A stretch of 64,000 nucleotides of DNA from Isoetes taiwanensis (GCA_021234155.1 JAJEKV010000039.1:434001-498000), one strand, 5' to 3'. Shown: positions 1-9,648, counted from the stretch's first letter. Notes: generated from the sequence alone by a model not told the origin. Numbers and translations: made by a program.

Positions 1-986
1 AAAGACAGAAGATTATCGTTAGAAAAATATGTAGAAAACATTTTTGACACTGTAGACATGGATTCTATGGTAATGCACAGAAAATAGATCATTGTGTCTA
101 GAAAAATACTCAAACGGTTTTCATAATATTTCCCATTGTCTAAATCTGCTTCATTACACCAGCCTTCCAGCTCGGTTTTCTAACGTGGAAAAAAGTTGTT
201 CCAGAGGCAAGAATGGCAAGAATACTCAATGGCTCTGGAGCATGGCAATCTCTATAGCCAAGTTTCAGGACGAAGCTCCAAAAAATGTTCCACAGATTAC
301 AAACAAATTTTGCGATTGCCATCAAAAGAAGTCTGGTGCCATTGAAACCTTAGGGAGGATCACTTACCACAGCAGACTCAAGAGAAGACAGCAGTTTTCG
401 GCAACGAAGGCCGGGCAAAACTTGCAAAAACATATTCTTCATGGCCTGCATGCCAAAATGAGGGCAAAATCCACCTGCATAAACCCTTCCAATTTGGATT
501 TCGAAATCATAGAGGGACCAAACTTGTTCGATGGCCTGCATGCCGAAATGAGGGCAAAATCCACCTGCATAAACCCTCCCAATTTGGATTTCGAAATCAT
601 AGAGGAACAAAATGCCCGATTTTTGGAGGACGTAAACTTTTACCGGCAACAGAAGCCCTCACAACCTTAGAAAAATTAGCCTAGAAAAAAATCTAAAAAG
701 TTTTTCACTTGACGGAAAAACCAAATTTAAACAATAGGATATTGGTCTAGATATGATTTGATAAAATCTGCAGCTGATAGGATATATGTAAATACATGTA
801 TTCCAGCACATGAAAAGTCTAGATCTGATGTTTTTCTTATCCAGCAGTCTATATGATATCTGAACAGGTTTTCCAGTAAAGAAAGAGTTAGATCATGAAT
901 ATAATAGCATCTGCAAGTTGTAAGCAGTAAATTATAAATATCTATTTTGCGTTTCTGTTAACAAGCAAGGTGAAGGGCGAAGAGCC
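1..986. other. Unassigned A+T-rich DNA
   Basis: No gene is recognised. An open frame runs from about 92 to 670 on the plus strand, and another on the minus strand at 350-649, but neither protein resembles a known family. The plus frame owes part of its length to the 90-bp duplication at 441-620, which is a multiple of three and therefore keeps both frames open. It has no ATG at its upstream end (the first codon is GTG). I do not call a gene here. Confidence 0.4.
441..620. repeat. Two-copy 90-bp direct tandem repeat
   Basis: ATGGCCTGCATGCC begins at 441 and again at 531. The two 90-bp units differ at only a few positions (for example CCAAAATG versus CCGAAATG). Each unit holds the palindromic word GATTTCGAAATC. 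The length of 30 codons keeps overlapping frames open, so the open frames are not evidence of coding. Confidence 0.85.
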
Positions 987-1088
987 CAAGGAATCTAAGC
1001 TTACCTGCTAGTGCTTAGGGCTTTACCCTGATTAAGGCTAACAGTCCTCTGGTTTACTGCAGGTAACGGGATTCCTTGCTCCCTGGTT
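987..1088. repeat. Inverted repeat (hairpin) with 60-nt loop
   Basis: CAAGGAATC plus TTACCTGC in the left arm (987-1008) is matched by GCAGGTAA plus GATTCCTTG in the right arm (1069-1088), with an unpaired bulge between the two blocks. The 60-nt loop contains a smaller AGGG/CCCT hairpin. It does not match the ENE core found elsewhere in this window. Function unknown. Confidence 0.6.
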
Positions 1089-1511
1089 GTTTTCACATAT
1101 TGTTCTATTTCATTTAGTGTGGAAGCTGATTCCATGACAAGATTGAACGTCAAGACAAAGGTTTCATGACAAGAAATGTCAAGACAAAAGGATATAAAAA
1201 CAGGATGTATTCTAAAACTTCTTGAATGTAATGTGAGCCGATTTTATTTGGAAATAGTAGAACAATTTGACTTGGTTAACCTTAGGCATTGGATCGTATG
1301 GTCTTACAGATTTTGTATAAACATTTGGATAATTTACGATATGGCATGGATTTGATTCTTTCTTGTATCTTTTGGATTTTCTATTTGTAACCAGGTTGAG
1401 GCTTAGGTTGGCATGCACCTGTTCCAATCTAAGGCTGCTAATTGTACCTGAAAATGGTCTTTGAAAAAGTCCATTGAATGGCAAAAAGTCTGTTTAAAAT
1501 GGATTGAAGGG

Positions 1512-1538
1512 TTTTTTTTTTTTTTTTTTTTTTTTTTT
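1512..1538 (-). repeat. Poly(T) tract, possible poly(A) tail of a minus-strand retroposon
   Basis: There are 27 consecutive T. The sequence just to the right (about 1539-1600) resembles 7546-7602, sharing ATTGGCCTT and TTTCATA blocks, so a dispersed repeat family is likely. No target duplication was found. Confidence 0.4.
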
Positions 1539-1696
1539 GTATTGGCCTTCTACCTTTATAAGGTTTCATAACATATTTTTTGTGAATGAGAAGTGGAGTA
1601 TGTCATAGGCTCAATGGTGAATATTTGGCTTCTAAAATTGCCATGTTCGCCTAGGCACCAAATAACCCTCCAATTAGGCTATCAGATAATCAAATC

Positions 1697-1724
1697 TTAT
1701 CTTCTTATCGTTATACGAAGATAA
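1697..1724. repeat. Small palindrome beyond the DIRS 3' end
   Basis: TTATCTTC (1697-1704) is complementary to GAAGATAA (1717-1724), with a 12-nt spacer. It lies about 80 bp beyond the DIRS terminal repeat, a position comparable to the palindromes that follow the S repeats of elements B, C and E. Significance is uncertain. Confidence 0.35.
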
Positions 1725-1805
1725 ATTCAATTGTCAAAGCCAGACAAGGAGGTGAGGGAGAAGAAGAGACAAACTGAAAGAAAGCCACATCTGGGCATCT
1801 CCACT

Positions 1806-1831
1806 AAGCACAAAACCACAATACAATGCTG
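1806..1831 (-). repeat. DIRS 3' terminal repeat (S-like)
   Basis: In element sense this reads CAGCATTGTATTGTGG then TTTTGTG, beginning about 20 bp after the recombinase stop. The same sequence lies upstream of the DIRS promoter (6573-6627). The TTGTGGTTTT core recurs in the S repeat of element C (32916-32925), and GGTTTTGTG recurs in that of element B. The next bases include GGAGATGCCCA, a word shared with the S repeat of element E. Confidence 0.6.
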
Positions 1832-1851
1832 AAGAACAGAGGCAGAAAAGA

Positions 1852-2946
1852 CTAAGGTTCAGAGGAATAGGATGAGGAAGCCAACAGGAGTTCCACGGAG
1901 CTAGGACTAGAAGGACCCAAACCTAAGAAACGGGAAACCAACAACTGTTGCTGAAGAGACGGGCAAACATAGCCATCTTTGGCTGAATCAGAGCGCCAAC
2001 GCCCATGGGCTTTAAAGATTCTGTCTGGAATGTTAAAAGCAGCTGCTGAGGTTGCACCCCCCCTTCTAGCTGAGTGAGTGCCAAAGGCCTTTGCATCCTC
2101 TCCAATGGCAGAAAGGCACTGCTTAAACCAAGATCTCAAGGTGGTGTATGACACAGGCTTTCTCCTCAAGAAACACCCTCGGTGTGTAATGCGAATGCCT
2201 CTAATCAAGTAGCCACCTGCAGGGCCATCCACATGAGCAAAATCACCCATATGCAACAATCTCTCTAACAGAGCCACCGGGCAATAAGGGCCGGAAAGGC
2301 GGGCAATGGTGACCCAAGCTCCCACACCTGTCTGGTCAGTCTTCGAGGAGCGGATAAAGAGGCTCGCGTGGGTATCCAAGATCAAAATCTCATTCCAAAA
2401 CAAGGCTAGAAGTTCTTTGCTGCGCAGGAAAGCCACAAAGGCAAGAACAATAGAAGTGCACTTCATAAGGTCCAAAAGAGAAGCTGAGGGGTATGCAAAT
2501 TTGTCAAAGAGTTTGCGAACCATGTGTGGCAGGATAGGTTGTTTCTTATGAGTTAAAGGGATGGACAGTCTTCTCGCTACATCCCGGGCAAGTCCAACTA
2601 GAGGGTGGTCAGTAGGCTTTGAATACCCGGCAAGAAGGTGATGGAAAGCAATGGAAGCAATGGTGGTACAGACACGAGTAGATGGATTCGGAAAGGATGT
2701 CAAAAGCATGGTCAAGAAAAGGCAAACTGTAGGAGGACTCGCGGGGAGATAAGCACGATTCTTGGCACTGCACCAACTCTTAAAAAGGAACCAAGCACGC
2801 TGATAACTCCTCAAAGTGCTGTCAGACCTAGAAGACAACAATAACTTCTGGAAAGAATCCTTCAACTCAAGCACCTCAACATCACCAACCAAAGCATTCC
2901 AGAACTCTGAACAAAAAACCTCTGCACGAAAAAACAACAAACTCAC
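1852..2946 (-). CDS. Tyrosine recombinase of the DIRS element
   Basis: A 364-residue phage-integrase-family tyrosine recombinase, expected to insert the element's circular cDNA by strand exchange. The catalytic set is complete: Arg175 in FLRSKEL, Lys202 in SSKTDQ, His291 and Arg294 in HSARRGG, His314 in HGRWRS, and Tyr326 as nucleophile in KDGYV. An N-terminal helical DNA-binding part (about residues 28-130) precedes the catalytic domain (about 135-340). The frame begins with GTG immediately after the RT stop codon and in the same frame; the first ATG is only at residue 80, inside the DNA-binding part. Expression therefore needs read-through, splicing or reinitiation, unless the TAG is a mutation. 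No frameshift or internal stop is seen, so the copy may be young. Confidence 0.9.
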   Translation of the reverse strand: MSLLFFRAEVFCSEFWNALVGDVEVLELKDSFQKLLLSSRSDSTLRSYQRAWFLFKSWCSAKNRAYLPASPPTVCLFLTMLLTSFPNPSTRVCTTIASIAFHHLLAGYSKPTDHPLVGLARDVARRLSIPLTHKKQPILPHMVRKLFDKFAYPSASLLDLMKCTSIVLAFVAFLRSKELLALFWNEILILDTHASLFIRSSKTDQTGVGAWVTIARLSGPYCPVALLERLLHMGDFAHVDGPAGGYLIRGIRITHRGCFLRRKPVSYTTLRSWFKQCLSAIGEDAKAFGTHSARRGGATSAAAFNIPDRIFKAHGRWRSDSAKDGYVCPSLQQQLLVSRFLGLGPSSPSSVELLLASSSYSSEP

Positions 2947-4880
2947 CTAGTTAGTATTGACGATCCGTAAAGCAATAATAGGACTCGTTGGTTTTTGGCA
3001 CGGCAGCTTTGAAGTCGGACTTGACGTAAGGCCTCGCCCGCCAGCCGAAAAATACAAGTGATCCACCACAGCAGAGTCCCACTCTCCAGCATCATTATGC
3101 AGTGAAGGCCACCATGGAGCTGACTCCCAATGAAAGATTACCAAAGTACAATTGGCTCGACAGGCTTTAGCAAAAGAAAAGGCTTTGAAAGTCAAAGCAG
3201 GAGGGGGAAAACAATAGCTATTAGTACCATGCCAAGTCTGGGAAAAGGCATCAGGTGGACAAGGGTCTCCCGGAATAGGGTGCCAACAATTAAATTTGGG
3301 AAGCAAATGGTTACTCAAATTAGCAAAGCGATCCCAGTCATGAGGGCCCCAAGCTAGGTCAATGATACGAAAAACTTCAGGCGCCAAACCATAGTCATCA
3401 AAATCCCTTAGTTTAGACAAGTAATCAGCCCACTGGTTGAGACTACGAGGGATCCAAGCAGGCTTGAGGATAATACTATGACGCAGACAAAGAGTGAAAA
3501 TTCTGAGGCACAAACAGTGGAGAGCCGGGACTTGGGATCCACCTTTACTCAAAATGTAATAAGAGTTCAGAGAGTCCCCATAGGCAAGAAGACGTTTGTT
3601 GCCCAAGTCCTTGGCATGGAGCTCAAGAAAATGGGCTAAGGCTGACAGTTCACGAGCAGTGGAAGATGAAGATTGTTCAAGCTCATCAAAAGACCCATAG
3701 AAATTGTCGAACAAAGAAGAATCATGAACCCAAACACCCCAACCCGAGCCACTAGCATCATACGATAGCGAAATCACAGGCGAAACTGGCTCCCAAATGA
3801 AAGCGGAGTTCAGTAAATCAAACCAATCAATCCATGCACTAATCTCAACCAAGGCAAGGGGGCAGAGACACACGACCTGAGACCACGTGGTAATGGAGGC
3901 ATAGACGTTCAAAAGGTTGAAACTGAGGAGTTTGCAAAAAGGACCAAAAACAACCTTGAAAGAAGCAATCATGCCTAAAAACGACGCAAACCGGCGAGCA
4001 TGGACTTTAGTACATGAAGCGAGCGACCTGGCTAGATCTAAGAACTTCTGACGACGCTGCGGAGCAATGGAAAGTAGACCTGTAGATGAGTTGACTATAA
4101 AACCTAAAAACTTCACTTCATGGGAAAAATTAAGCTGACACTTTTGTGAAGCAATGACAAAACCCGCAGATTCAAAGGTTTGCAAAATAAAAGCGCGCGT
4201 TTCAAGAAAATTTACATCAGGAATAGAAAAAAGAAAGTCATCTACATAAGGGATGCAACGGATACAGTTTGCTCTAAAATGCTTCACGATCTGGCGGATC
4301 AACTTAGTGAAAACATAACAAGCAGTGGAAAGGCCAAAAGGGAGTGCCGTGAACATGTAGAATTTGCCCTGGAACTGGAAACCCAAATAAGGCCAGGCAG
4401 AAGGGTGCATAGCAACATGGTGATAGCCCGAATGGAGATCGAGAGTAATCAGGACATCATCCCTCTTTACCACAGTAGCCAAATCATTGATGCCCTCATA
4501 CTTAAAAGGTCTCTGCACTAAAAACTTGTTGACGAAACGAAGGTCCAGTATTAAACGGAGTTTGTTAGCAGCTTTTGGGACTACTCCTAATGGGGAGCAA
4601 ATGAAAGGAACACTAGTGGTCTCCATAGCAGCACCTGCTACAATCAAATCCTGGATGGCCGATTGCACAAAATCAGCATGTTGATCTACAAGTTTGTGAT
4701 TTGGCCTAGTCCAAGGCTGCGCAGGTGGGACAACTAACCAGGGAAGCTTATAGCCGTTGTGAATCCAATCCAACACCATGGCACTATTACAAAAGGTCTG
4801 CCAAAATGAGAAATGCAATTTCAAACGACTACTAAGTGAATGGGTAGGGATCGAAGAGACAAGTTTTACATCTTTTCCAT
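2947..4880 (-). CDS. Reverse transcriptase-RNase H of the DIRS element
   Basis: Counting from the TTG at 4824 as residue 1, the RT domain spans about 40-250. It has D129 in TLDLHSGYHH and YVDD at 193-196. RNase H follows, with D356 in SYDASGSGWG, E392, D417 in YGDS and D467 in QWADYLSK. The C-terminal 140 residues (about 480-625) match the conserved tail of DIRS/Ngaro polyproteins (GPHDWDRFAN). It copies element RNA into DNA. The frame is open up to 4886, where CTTCAG followed by ATGG resembles a 3' splice site, and no ATG occurs before residue 16. I therefore suspect the protein is made from a spliced gag-RT message. It ends in a TAG directly abutting the recombinase frame. There is no protease and no internal frameshift. 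Confidence 0.9.
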
Positions 4881-5079
4881 CTGAAGATCAACACATCACA
4901 TGAACAAGAAACTTAGAACCACAGGAAAGTAAATCCCATAAGAACAATAAACCTTACTAACAAGATAGGAGCAAATAAAGCACCAAATACTCATGACGAA
5001 TAATGCGACAAAAGATGATAAATTGTTCCAACAATTGTAAACAGCACAAAAATAACCAGGAGAACACTCGGAAATAACG
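4881..5079 (-). other. Gag-RT spacer, possible spliced intron
   Basis: About 200 bases between the gag stop and an AG-ending pyrimidine-rich site. The spacer has stops in the RT frame. Spliceosomal introns are known in some DIRS elements. A donor was not identified with confidence. Confidence 0.3.
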
Positions 5080-5844
5080 TTAGGACCTATTACTATTATT
5101 GTTATAGAATGCCGCATTAGCATTTGTAGCCATTGGGAGACGCAGCTGCTGGGGGGCAGGAGAAACCAATGCTCTAGCAGGGCACTGTGCAGCCATATGA
5201 CCAGGCCTTTGACACACAAAACATAAACCCGACATACTGTACGGCCGCTTCTGTCTACCCTGCCCGGAACCCCATTCAAGAGCTAGTTTACGAGCTTGAC
5301 GCAGCCTCTTATCATAGTCAGAACTAAAAGCACCGAGTTCAAAGCATTCAGCCACCTTTGGACCATCCCTATCCCTTATGATTACTACTTGCTTCCTGTT
5401 ATCCAAAAGAGAGTTACCTCTGTCAATGCTCTGCTGTACGGACGGGGTCAAATGCTTCTCTAACCTCAATTTGCTCTCGATCTCAGCAAACACATCCTCC
5501 ATCTCGTTGAGGAAATCAAACTGCCGAACATTCCCATCGAACTTGAAAGCTGGCGTGCGCGCCTTCTTGCTCTTACGCTCTATCTCAACCTGTAAAGCTG
5601 AAATCTTAGCATCCAACTCGCCCAACTTATCATCCCTATGAGCAGCAAGCCTCTGTTCCATTCCCTTCGCCCAAGCCGGGGCACGCGTCTGGTCCTGACA
5701 AAGCTCCTGGCCCTCCAGAGCATCCAAGATGCCATCCTCCAGCCCAGAACACTCACCCACAGGGCGCTTTCCTAATCTGATAGCCGCAGCCTTGGCAGCA
5801 GCAGCCTTGACTGCCGCAGTCCTAGCAGCCGAGCCTCTAGGCAT
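5080..5844 (-). CDS. Gag-like nucleocapsid protein of the DIRS element
   Basis: A 254-residue protein starting at the first ATG after the TATA-like box. It has an Ala/Lys-rich basic N-terminus (1-30), a charged, probably coiled-coil middle (about 65-150), and one zinc knuckle C208-x2-C211-x4-H216-x4-C221 close to the C-terminus. Gag proteins of this type bind and package element RNA. It ends in an Asn-rich tail just before the spacer that leads to the RT. Order and spacing fit the DIRS gag-RT-YR plan. No homology beyond the zinc knuckle is claimed. Confidence 0.8.
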   Translation of the reverse strand: MPRGSAARTAAVKAAAAKAAAIRLGKRPVGECSGLEDGILDALEGQELCQDQTRAPAWAKGMEQRLAAHRDDKLGELDAKISALQVEIERKSKKARTPAFKFDGNVRQFDFLNEMEDVFAEIESKLRLEKHLTPSVQQSIDRGNSLLDNRKQVVIIRDRDGPKVAECFELGAFSSDYDKRLRQARKLALEWGSGQGRQKRPYSMSGLCFVCQRPGHMAAQCPARALVSPAPQQLRLPMATNANAAFYNNNSNRS

Positions 5845-6241
5845 GATGCACTCAACAAGGTTTCGGGAAGCAAGGGCCTGCTATCCACTGCCAACTGCAG
5901 CTACGCTCTGAAACAACTGGCGCTGACCCCGAAGAAACTCCCAGCAGAAAAGTATACCCTGGTTTGCAAATTTGGACAGAACAAATGTTCCCTCCACTCC
6001 CAATGACGCAATTTGCGAGCAAATTCTCTGACCCAAAGAAGAAAACTGTGCAGAAAACCCACCTGAATAGGAGATGAAGAGGAACTGACGGATTGGGGAA
6101 CTGAATAAGGGGAAAAAATAACCCAAAAATGCTGGCCGACCCCCTTTCTTTTTGGACCGAACTGCTTCAAGACACTCGCCAAAAAAACTGCAGAAGCACT
6201 ACCTGGGTGGAACGAGGAAAGAGCTTGAGGAAAGAACCCGA

Positions 6242-6252
6242 CCCTTATATCC
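6242..6252 (-). promoter_or_regulatory. TATA-like box of the DIRS element
   Basis: In sense orientation it reads GGATATAAGGG, about 400 bases upstream of the gag ATG. No competing upstream ATG frame resembles a protein. Confidence 0.5.
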
Positions 6253-6572
6253 AACCGTAGCCGCCCCTAAAGGGTCGAAACTGCACCACAGACTGCTGAG
6301 ACAACAAACCCCTGTGTAGCAGAGAATAAGTCGCCCCAAATACCCCTGAACCAACCTCTGTGCAGCAAAAATAGATGGCCGAAAAGGTATATGGTAAAAA
6401 AGGGTTTGCTGAGGCTGAAAGAACACCAGCGCTAACAAGAGCGCCGAACACAGAAACCGGCTCAAGAAACAAACCAACAGACTGTTCTATGCATGAATAA
6501 GCCGGCCCAGCACTCCACATCCCACACGGATCAGAGCAGACAACAAGAACACAGCAAAACTTAGACGGACAC

Positions 6573-6627
6573 AAAACCACAATACAATGCTGACAAAACC
6601 ACAATGCTAAACCACAATACAATGCTG
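6573..6627 (-). repeat. Upstream DIRS repeat, two to three tandem copies
   Basis: CAGCATTGTATTGTGG and shortened variants occur at about 6573-6593, 6595-6605 and 6609-6627. They match the DIRS 3' end at 1812-1831. The same segment is the 3' flank of element A, so the two elements share one repeat. Confidence 0.7.
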
Positions 6628-6659
6628 GGCATATGGTAACAATGTAGATCAGTGAAATC

Positions 6660-6722
6660 ATTATAGCCGGGATTAAAAAACCTCGCCCTTTCGGGTTTTC
6701 GAGGAAAAACCCTGGCCATAAT
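6660..6722 (-). ncRNA. ENE-like RNA element, copy A
   Basis: Sense RNA runs: outer arm AUUAUGGCC, A, GGG, UUUUU, CCUCG, AAAA, a CCC-GAAA-GGG tetraloop hairpin, CGAGG, UUUUUU, AAU, CCC, outer arm GGCUAUAAU. CCUCG/CGAGG and GGG/CCC enclose a symmetric U-rich internal loop, the ENE layout that accepts a poly(A) strand as a major-groove triple helix. The outer arms pair with one G-U wobble. Confidence 0.72.
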
Positions 6723-7028
6723 AGCAACACTAATCAGAAAAGGAACTAAAATAGTACAAGCACAGTAACAGCTCGACAAATCTGGACAAAGTGCAACCAA
6801 ATAAAGTACATGCTCCTCCGGAAAAGCCAGGTTGCAAATCTTCAGTCAAACTCCAAGGCATCATAACACCGCAACTCTGCATAAATTGAATAGTCCCAAC
6901 AAACTCCAAGTCAACTAAGAAGTGCCGGAAGAATCTCTGCATATAAATCAACTCCAAGCAAATACATGGAACAAGAGAGTCTCAGCACACTAATGCAGCA
7001 CATACCCGAGACACTAGGGTCTCCCAAA

Positions 7029-7110
7029 TGGCACGAGGGCCAAAAAACATCATAACAAGCACACTGGCACGAGGGCCATAAGCCACACCAACTCTCCTGG
7101 CACGAGGGCC
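7029..7110 (-). repeat. Array of three small hairpins in element A
   Basis: TGGCACGAGGGCCA-type units lie at 7029-7042, 7065-7078 and 7098-7110, spaced 36 and 33 bases apart. In sense each folds as UGGC-CCUCGU-GCCA. The position, between leader and ENE, is the same as in elements B to E. Confidence 0.65.
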
Positions 7111-7273
7111 CTCCCAAGGAACTCAAGACTACCAGGAACTAGAAAAGCTAGACCATAGGTTATGGGTGGGGTGGGAGGGTGGGTGGTTGGTGAGTTGGGT
7201 GAAGAGCGGACAAGCAAACCAGAAACTGTGGAGACACAGATGCGCTGATGAGAAATGGAAAGGTCCGGAGGGG

Positions 7274-7280
7274 TATAAAA
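7274..7280 (-). promoter_or_regulatory. TATA-like box of element A
   Basis: Minus strand reads CCTTTTATACCCC. The word GGCAGTTAG lies about 20 bases upstream and is also present upstream of the element E promoter. Confidence 0.35.
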
Positions 7281-7310
7281 GGGGATGAAAAACCTAACTG
7301 CCAAGGGGCA

Positions 7311-7991
7311 ACCTAACTAACTGGCTTCGACAATTACATTAATCTTTCAATTATTTTTGTCCAATAGAAGCCATAGTGTGGAGATTATATCCAAAATTGG
7401 AGGTTATTATCAGTCAAAATTTTCTTGCTACAAATTTTTACGTGGGATTAGGTTCTATGGATCAGTAATGGATGCAGCTTGGACTGGACACAGAAACTTT
7501 CCTTGATTTAATTTGAACACACCTTTTACTCTTTTTGCATGGTTTTTTTGCATTGGCCTTATATCTTAGAAGCTTTCATACAAGATTTTTTTGTGGGTAT
7601 GTTATTCAACAACTTTTCTTTCAAATTCAACAAGTTAGGCATAAATTACAAGTCACTTGGAATTGTGACTATAAGTCAAAGCCAAAAATTCAAATTATAG
7701 ATCAACAAATATTTTTCATGTATGATGCAACTTATCAGCTATATATATTCTAACTTTGAGGTCAAAAGGATTTTTCATGTAGAAGTTATCGATTTTTGAT
7801 GGGAACTATTATTGGTCCACAGAATGCAGAAAACAGTTTTGACCCTGTCGTGTTTGACTGACCATATCTTCCTTCCTAGACTTTGGATTAGGACAAGATT
7901 TTTTGTGTATTCATCCTTATCTCGTATAGAAAAATACTATAGTAATGAAAAAAATTAAAAAAATCTTTTTACTGAGACAGTTTTACATTAT
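7311..7991. other. Unassigned A+T-rich DNA
   Basis: Nothing coding is seen. About 7546-7602 is diverged from but similar to 1539-1600, so both are copies of one dispersed repeat. Confidence 0.4.
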
Positions 7992-9648
7992 GTAAACATG
8001 AAGCAGGGAGAAACAAGGTATGGTTTCTTGGCGCCTTCACGGCTAGGGCGGCGGCAGGGAAAGGGGCCGCCCCTAATCCCTGCTATCGGCACTGCAGTGG
8101 CTGCAATTTTCTTCTGTTTCCAGATCTGATGGCTAGCACAAGGGTTTTGGTGTCTGGTTTTTTCAGATTCTGCCTCCATCTGCTTCCGTTTTCTGGTTTT
8201 CTTGGAGTTTCTTCATGGCGGCGCTCCAGCCTTCTCAGATTATCCACTAACGTGGATCTTTGCTCTGATGCTTCCGCTAGGTAAGCATTGTGTTTTTTCC
8301 ATTGAACAGATTAATCTGACCAGCAGCCCATTCGTGTTTTTGCAACCCCAAGTGCTACTTTCAACTATCTCTGTTGCATCAAGGTATTTCGCCTAGATCT
8401 GTAAGAAATTTTTTTGAGAGTTTTGAAGCTTTTCTTGCCGCTGTTTCCTTCCCAAATCCGCCCCCATAGCCACCATAGCCACCGTTGCCCCTGTTTCCTT
8501 CCCAAATCCGCCCCCTGTTGCCCTTTTACCACTAAATTTTCCTCCACGTTGCTCACCGTCCAGCATATCCGCCATTCTGTCCGCCTCATACCTCTGCCCT
8601 TTCTTGAATTTCTCGCCTTTGCCCTTCCTTATCTCCATAGCTGCTCGATTCTCTTAATTTAAGCAAAGAAAGGGGCAGAATTCCAAGTGAAGCAGCAGAG
8701 ACAGTCACAGACTGGTGGTCTGCAAAATTTTTTGGGGCTGGGCTGGCCTTTCTTTCCTTTGTGGATGCACACCGAAATGGCTCAGATTGCCTATAAGGTT
8801 GAGTAATTAAGATGCAGGGCTATGAGAGAAGATGCTTCAAATTTCTAGATAATTGGTAGCTGTATTCTTTCCTCAGGTCTGTAATGCCAGAAGCTTTTCC
8901 CTTCCTCTTGCGCTTTCCTACTAGCAGAAAGGTGTAGAGTTGTTTCTTGAAGAAAAAGAAGAAGAATAGATTAGTCTGTCTTCAGATTTTTTGATGAGAT
9001 CGGAACTGGGATCTTCAATGCAGGATGAGTCATATTTTATTGGACTGTTTGAGATGCCGAGCTAGGGAATTTTATTGAGCAGGAGGAAGCCTATATATCC
9101 TGAGCCAGACTTTAGGGAGGAGTCTGGTAGCTGGGCTTTGGGGTCTAGCACAGGCTGATTGCTTCATATCCCGACAATGCAGCATTTCTGATGATCATTC
9201 TAGGCCGACTGCATATATTCCTGGTACAATCAGTATTGATTAATTTGCAGAATGGGTTAGTTGGAGCTGTGTTAGCTTCCTTGAGCAATGCGGGAGATTG
9301 CTCATGTTTTCTTCATGCCTTTCTCCGTTCGTCTCTACTCTTGCAAGAGGTGGTTCATAGAGCATTCAAGGTATATTTGTAGCTAGTGGAAAATTTATTT
9401 TTGTCTCCTGTAGTATTCCTCTAGCTGGGAAGATGTTGATTTGATCCTGTAGTACTAGTTAGTTGGAAGAAGAGGTTTGAGGAAAAGTATAAGTACCAAG
9501 CTTCAAATATTATATTTGATCCACATGGGATCCTTTGTACTTCAAGGTTATTTGATCCTTGCGGGATCTTTCTGATGTAATTCTTCCTATCTGAATATAA
9601 ATTTATCTTACCTTCAAAAAAAAAAAAAAAAAAAGTAAACATGAAGCA
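7992..9648 (+). mobile_element. Non-coding poly(A) retroposon with 14-bp target duplication
   Basis: The 14-bp word GTAAACATGAAGCA flanks the insert at 7992-8005 and 9635-9648. The insert ends in 19 A (9616-9634), preceded by TGTAATTCTT and ACCTTC, the usual end of plant L1 LINEs. The 1.63-kb body has no frame longer than about 85 codons. It was clearly reverse-transcribed by target-primed transcription. I read it as a LINE-derived non-autonomous element, or an internally deleted LINE; a processed copy of a cellular non-coding transcript is the alternative. Confidence 0.8.

Larger units (their letters stand above)
1790..6630 (-). mobile_element. DIRS-type (tyrosine recombinase) retrotransposon
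   Basis: Three minus-strand ORFs occur in the order gag (5844-5080), RT-RNase H (4880-2947) and tyrosine recombinase (2946-1852). This content, an RT plus a tyrosine recombinase with no DDE integrase or protease, defines the DIRS/Ngaro/PAT group. A TATA-like box lies upstream at 6242-6252. The same short repeat flanks both sides: AAAACCACAA-TACAATGCTG at 1812-1831, and two to three copies at 6573-6627. That fits the split or terminal repeats of this class rather than LTRs. Outer borders are approximate; I could not define a target duplication, and none is expected for this class. The YR catalytic residues are intact, but the RT and YR frames are separated by one in-frame TAG. Known mainly from amoebae, fungi, algae and animals; presence in a land plant is notable. 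Confidence 0.88.
6560..7310 (-). mobile_element. Non-coding ENE element A
   Basis: Minus-strand order: TATA-like box (7274-7280), a leader resembling those of elements C and D (CTCATC then GCGC), a three-unit hairpin array (7029-7110), an ENE (6660-6722), then the repeat shared with the DIRS element (6573-6627). No ORF in this orientation resembles a protein. The 5' border is not defined. It is joined head-to-tail to the DIRS element, which shares its orientation. It could be a non-autonomous partner of DIRS or the remains of a longer DIRS-type unit. Confidence 0.5.

Noticed and set aside
92-670. 192-codon plus frame considered as a gene
   Set aside because: No ATG at the start, length inflated by an in-frame 90-bp duplication, competing minus frame and no family resemblance.
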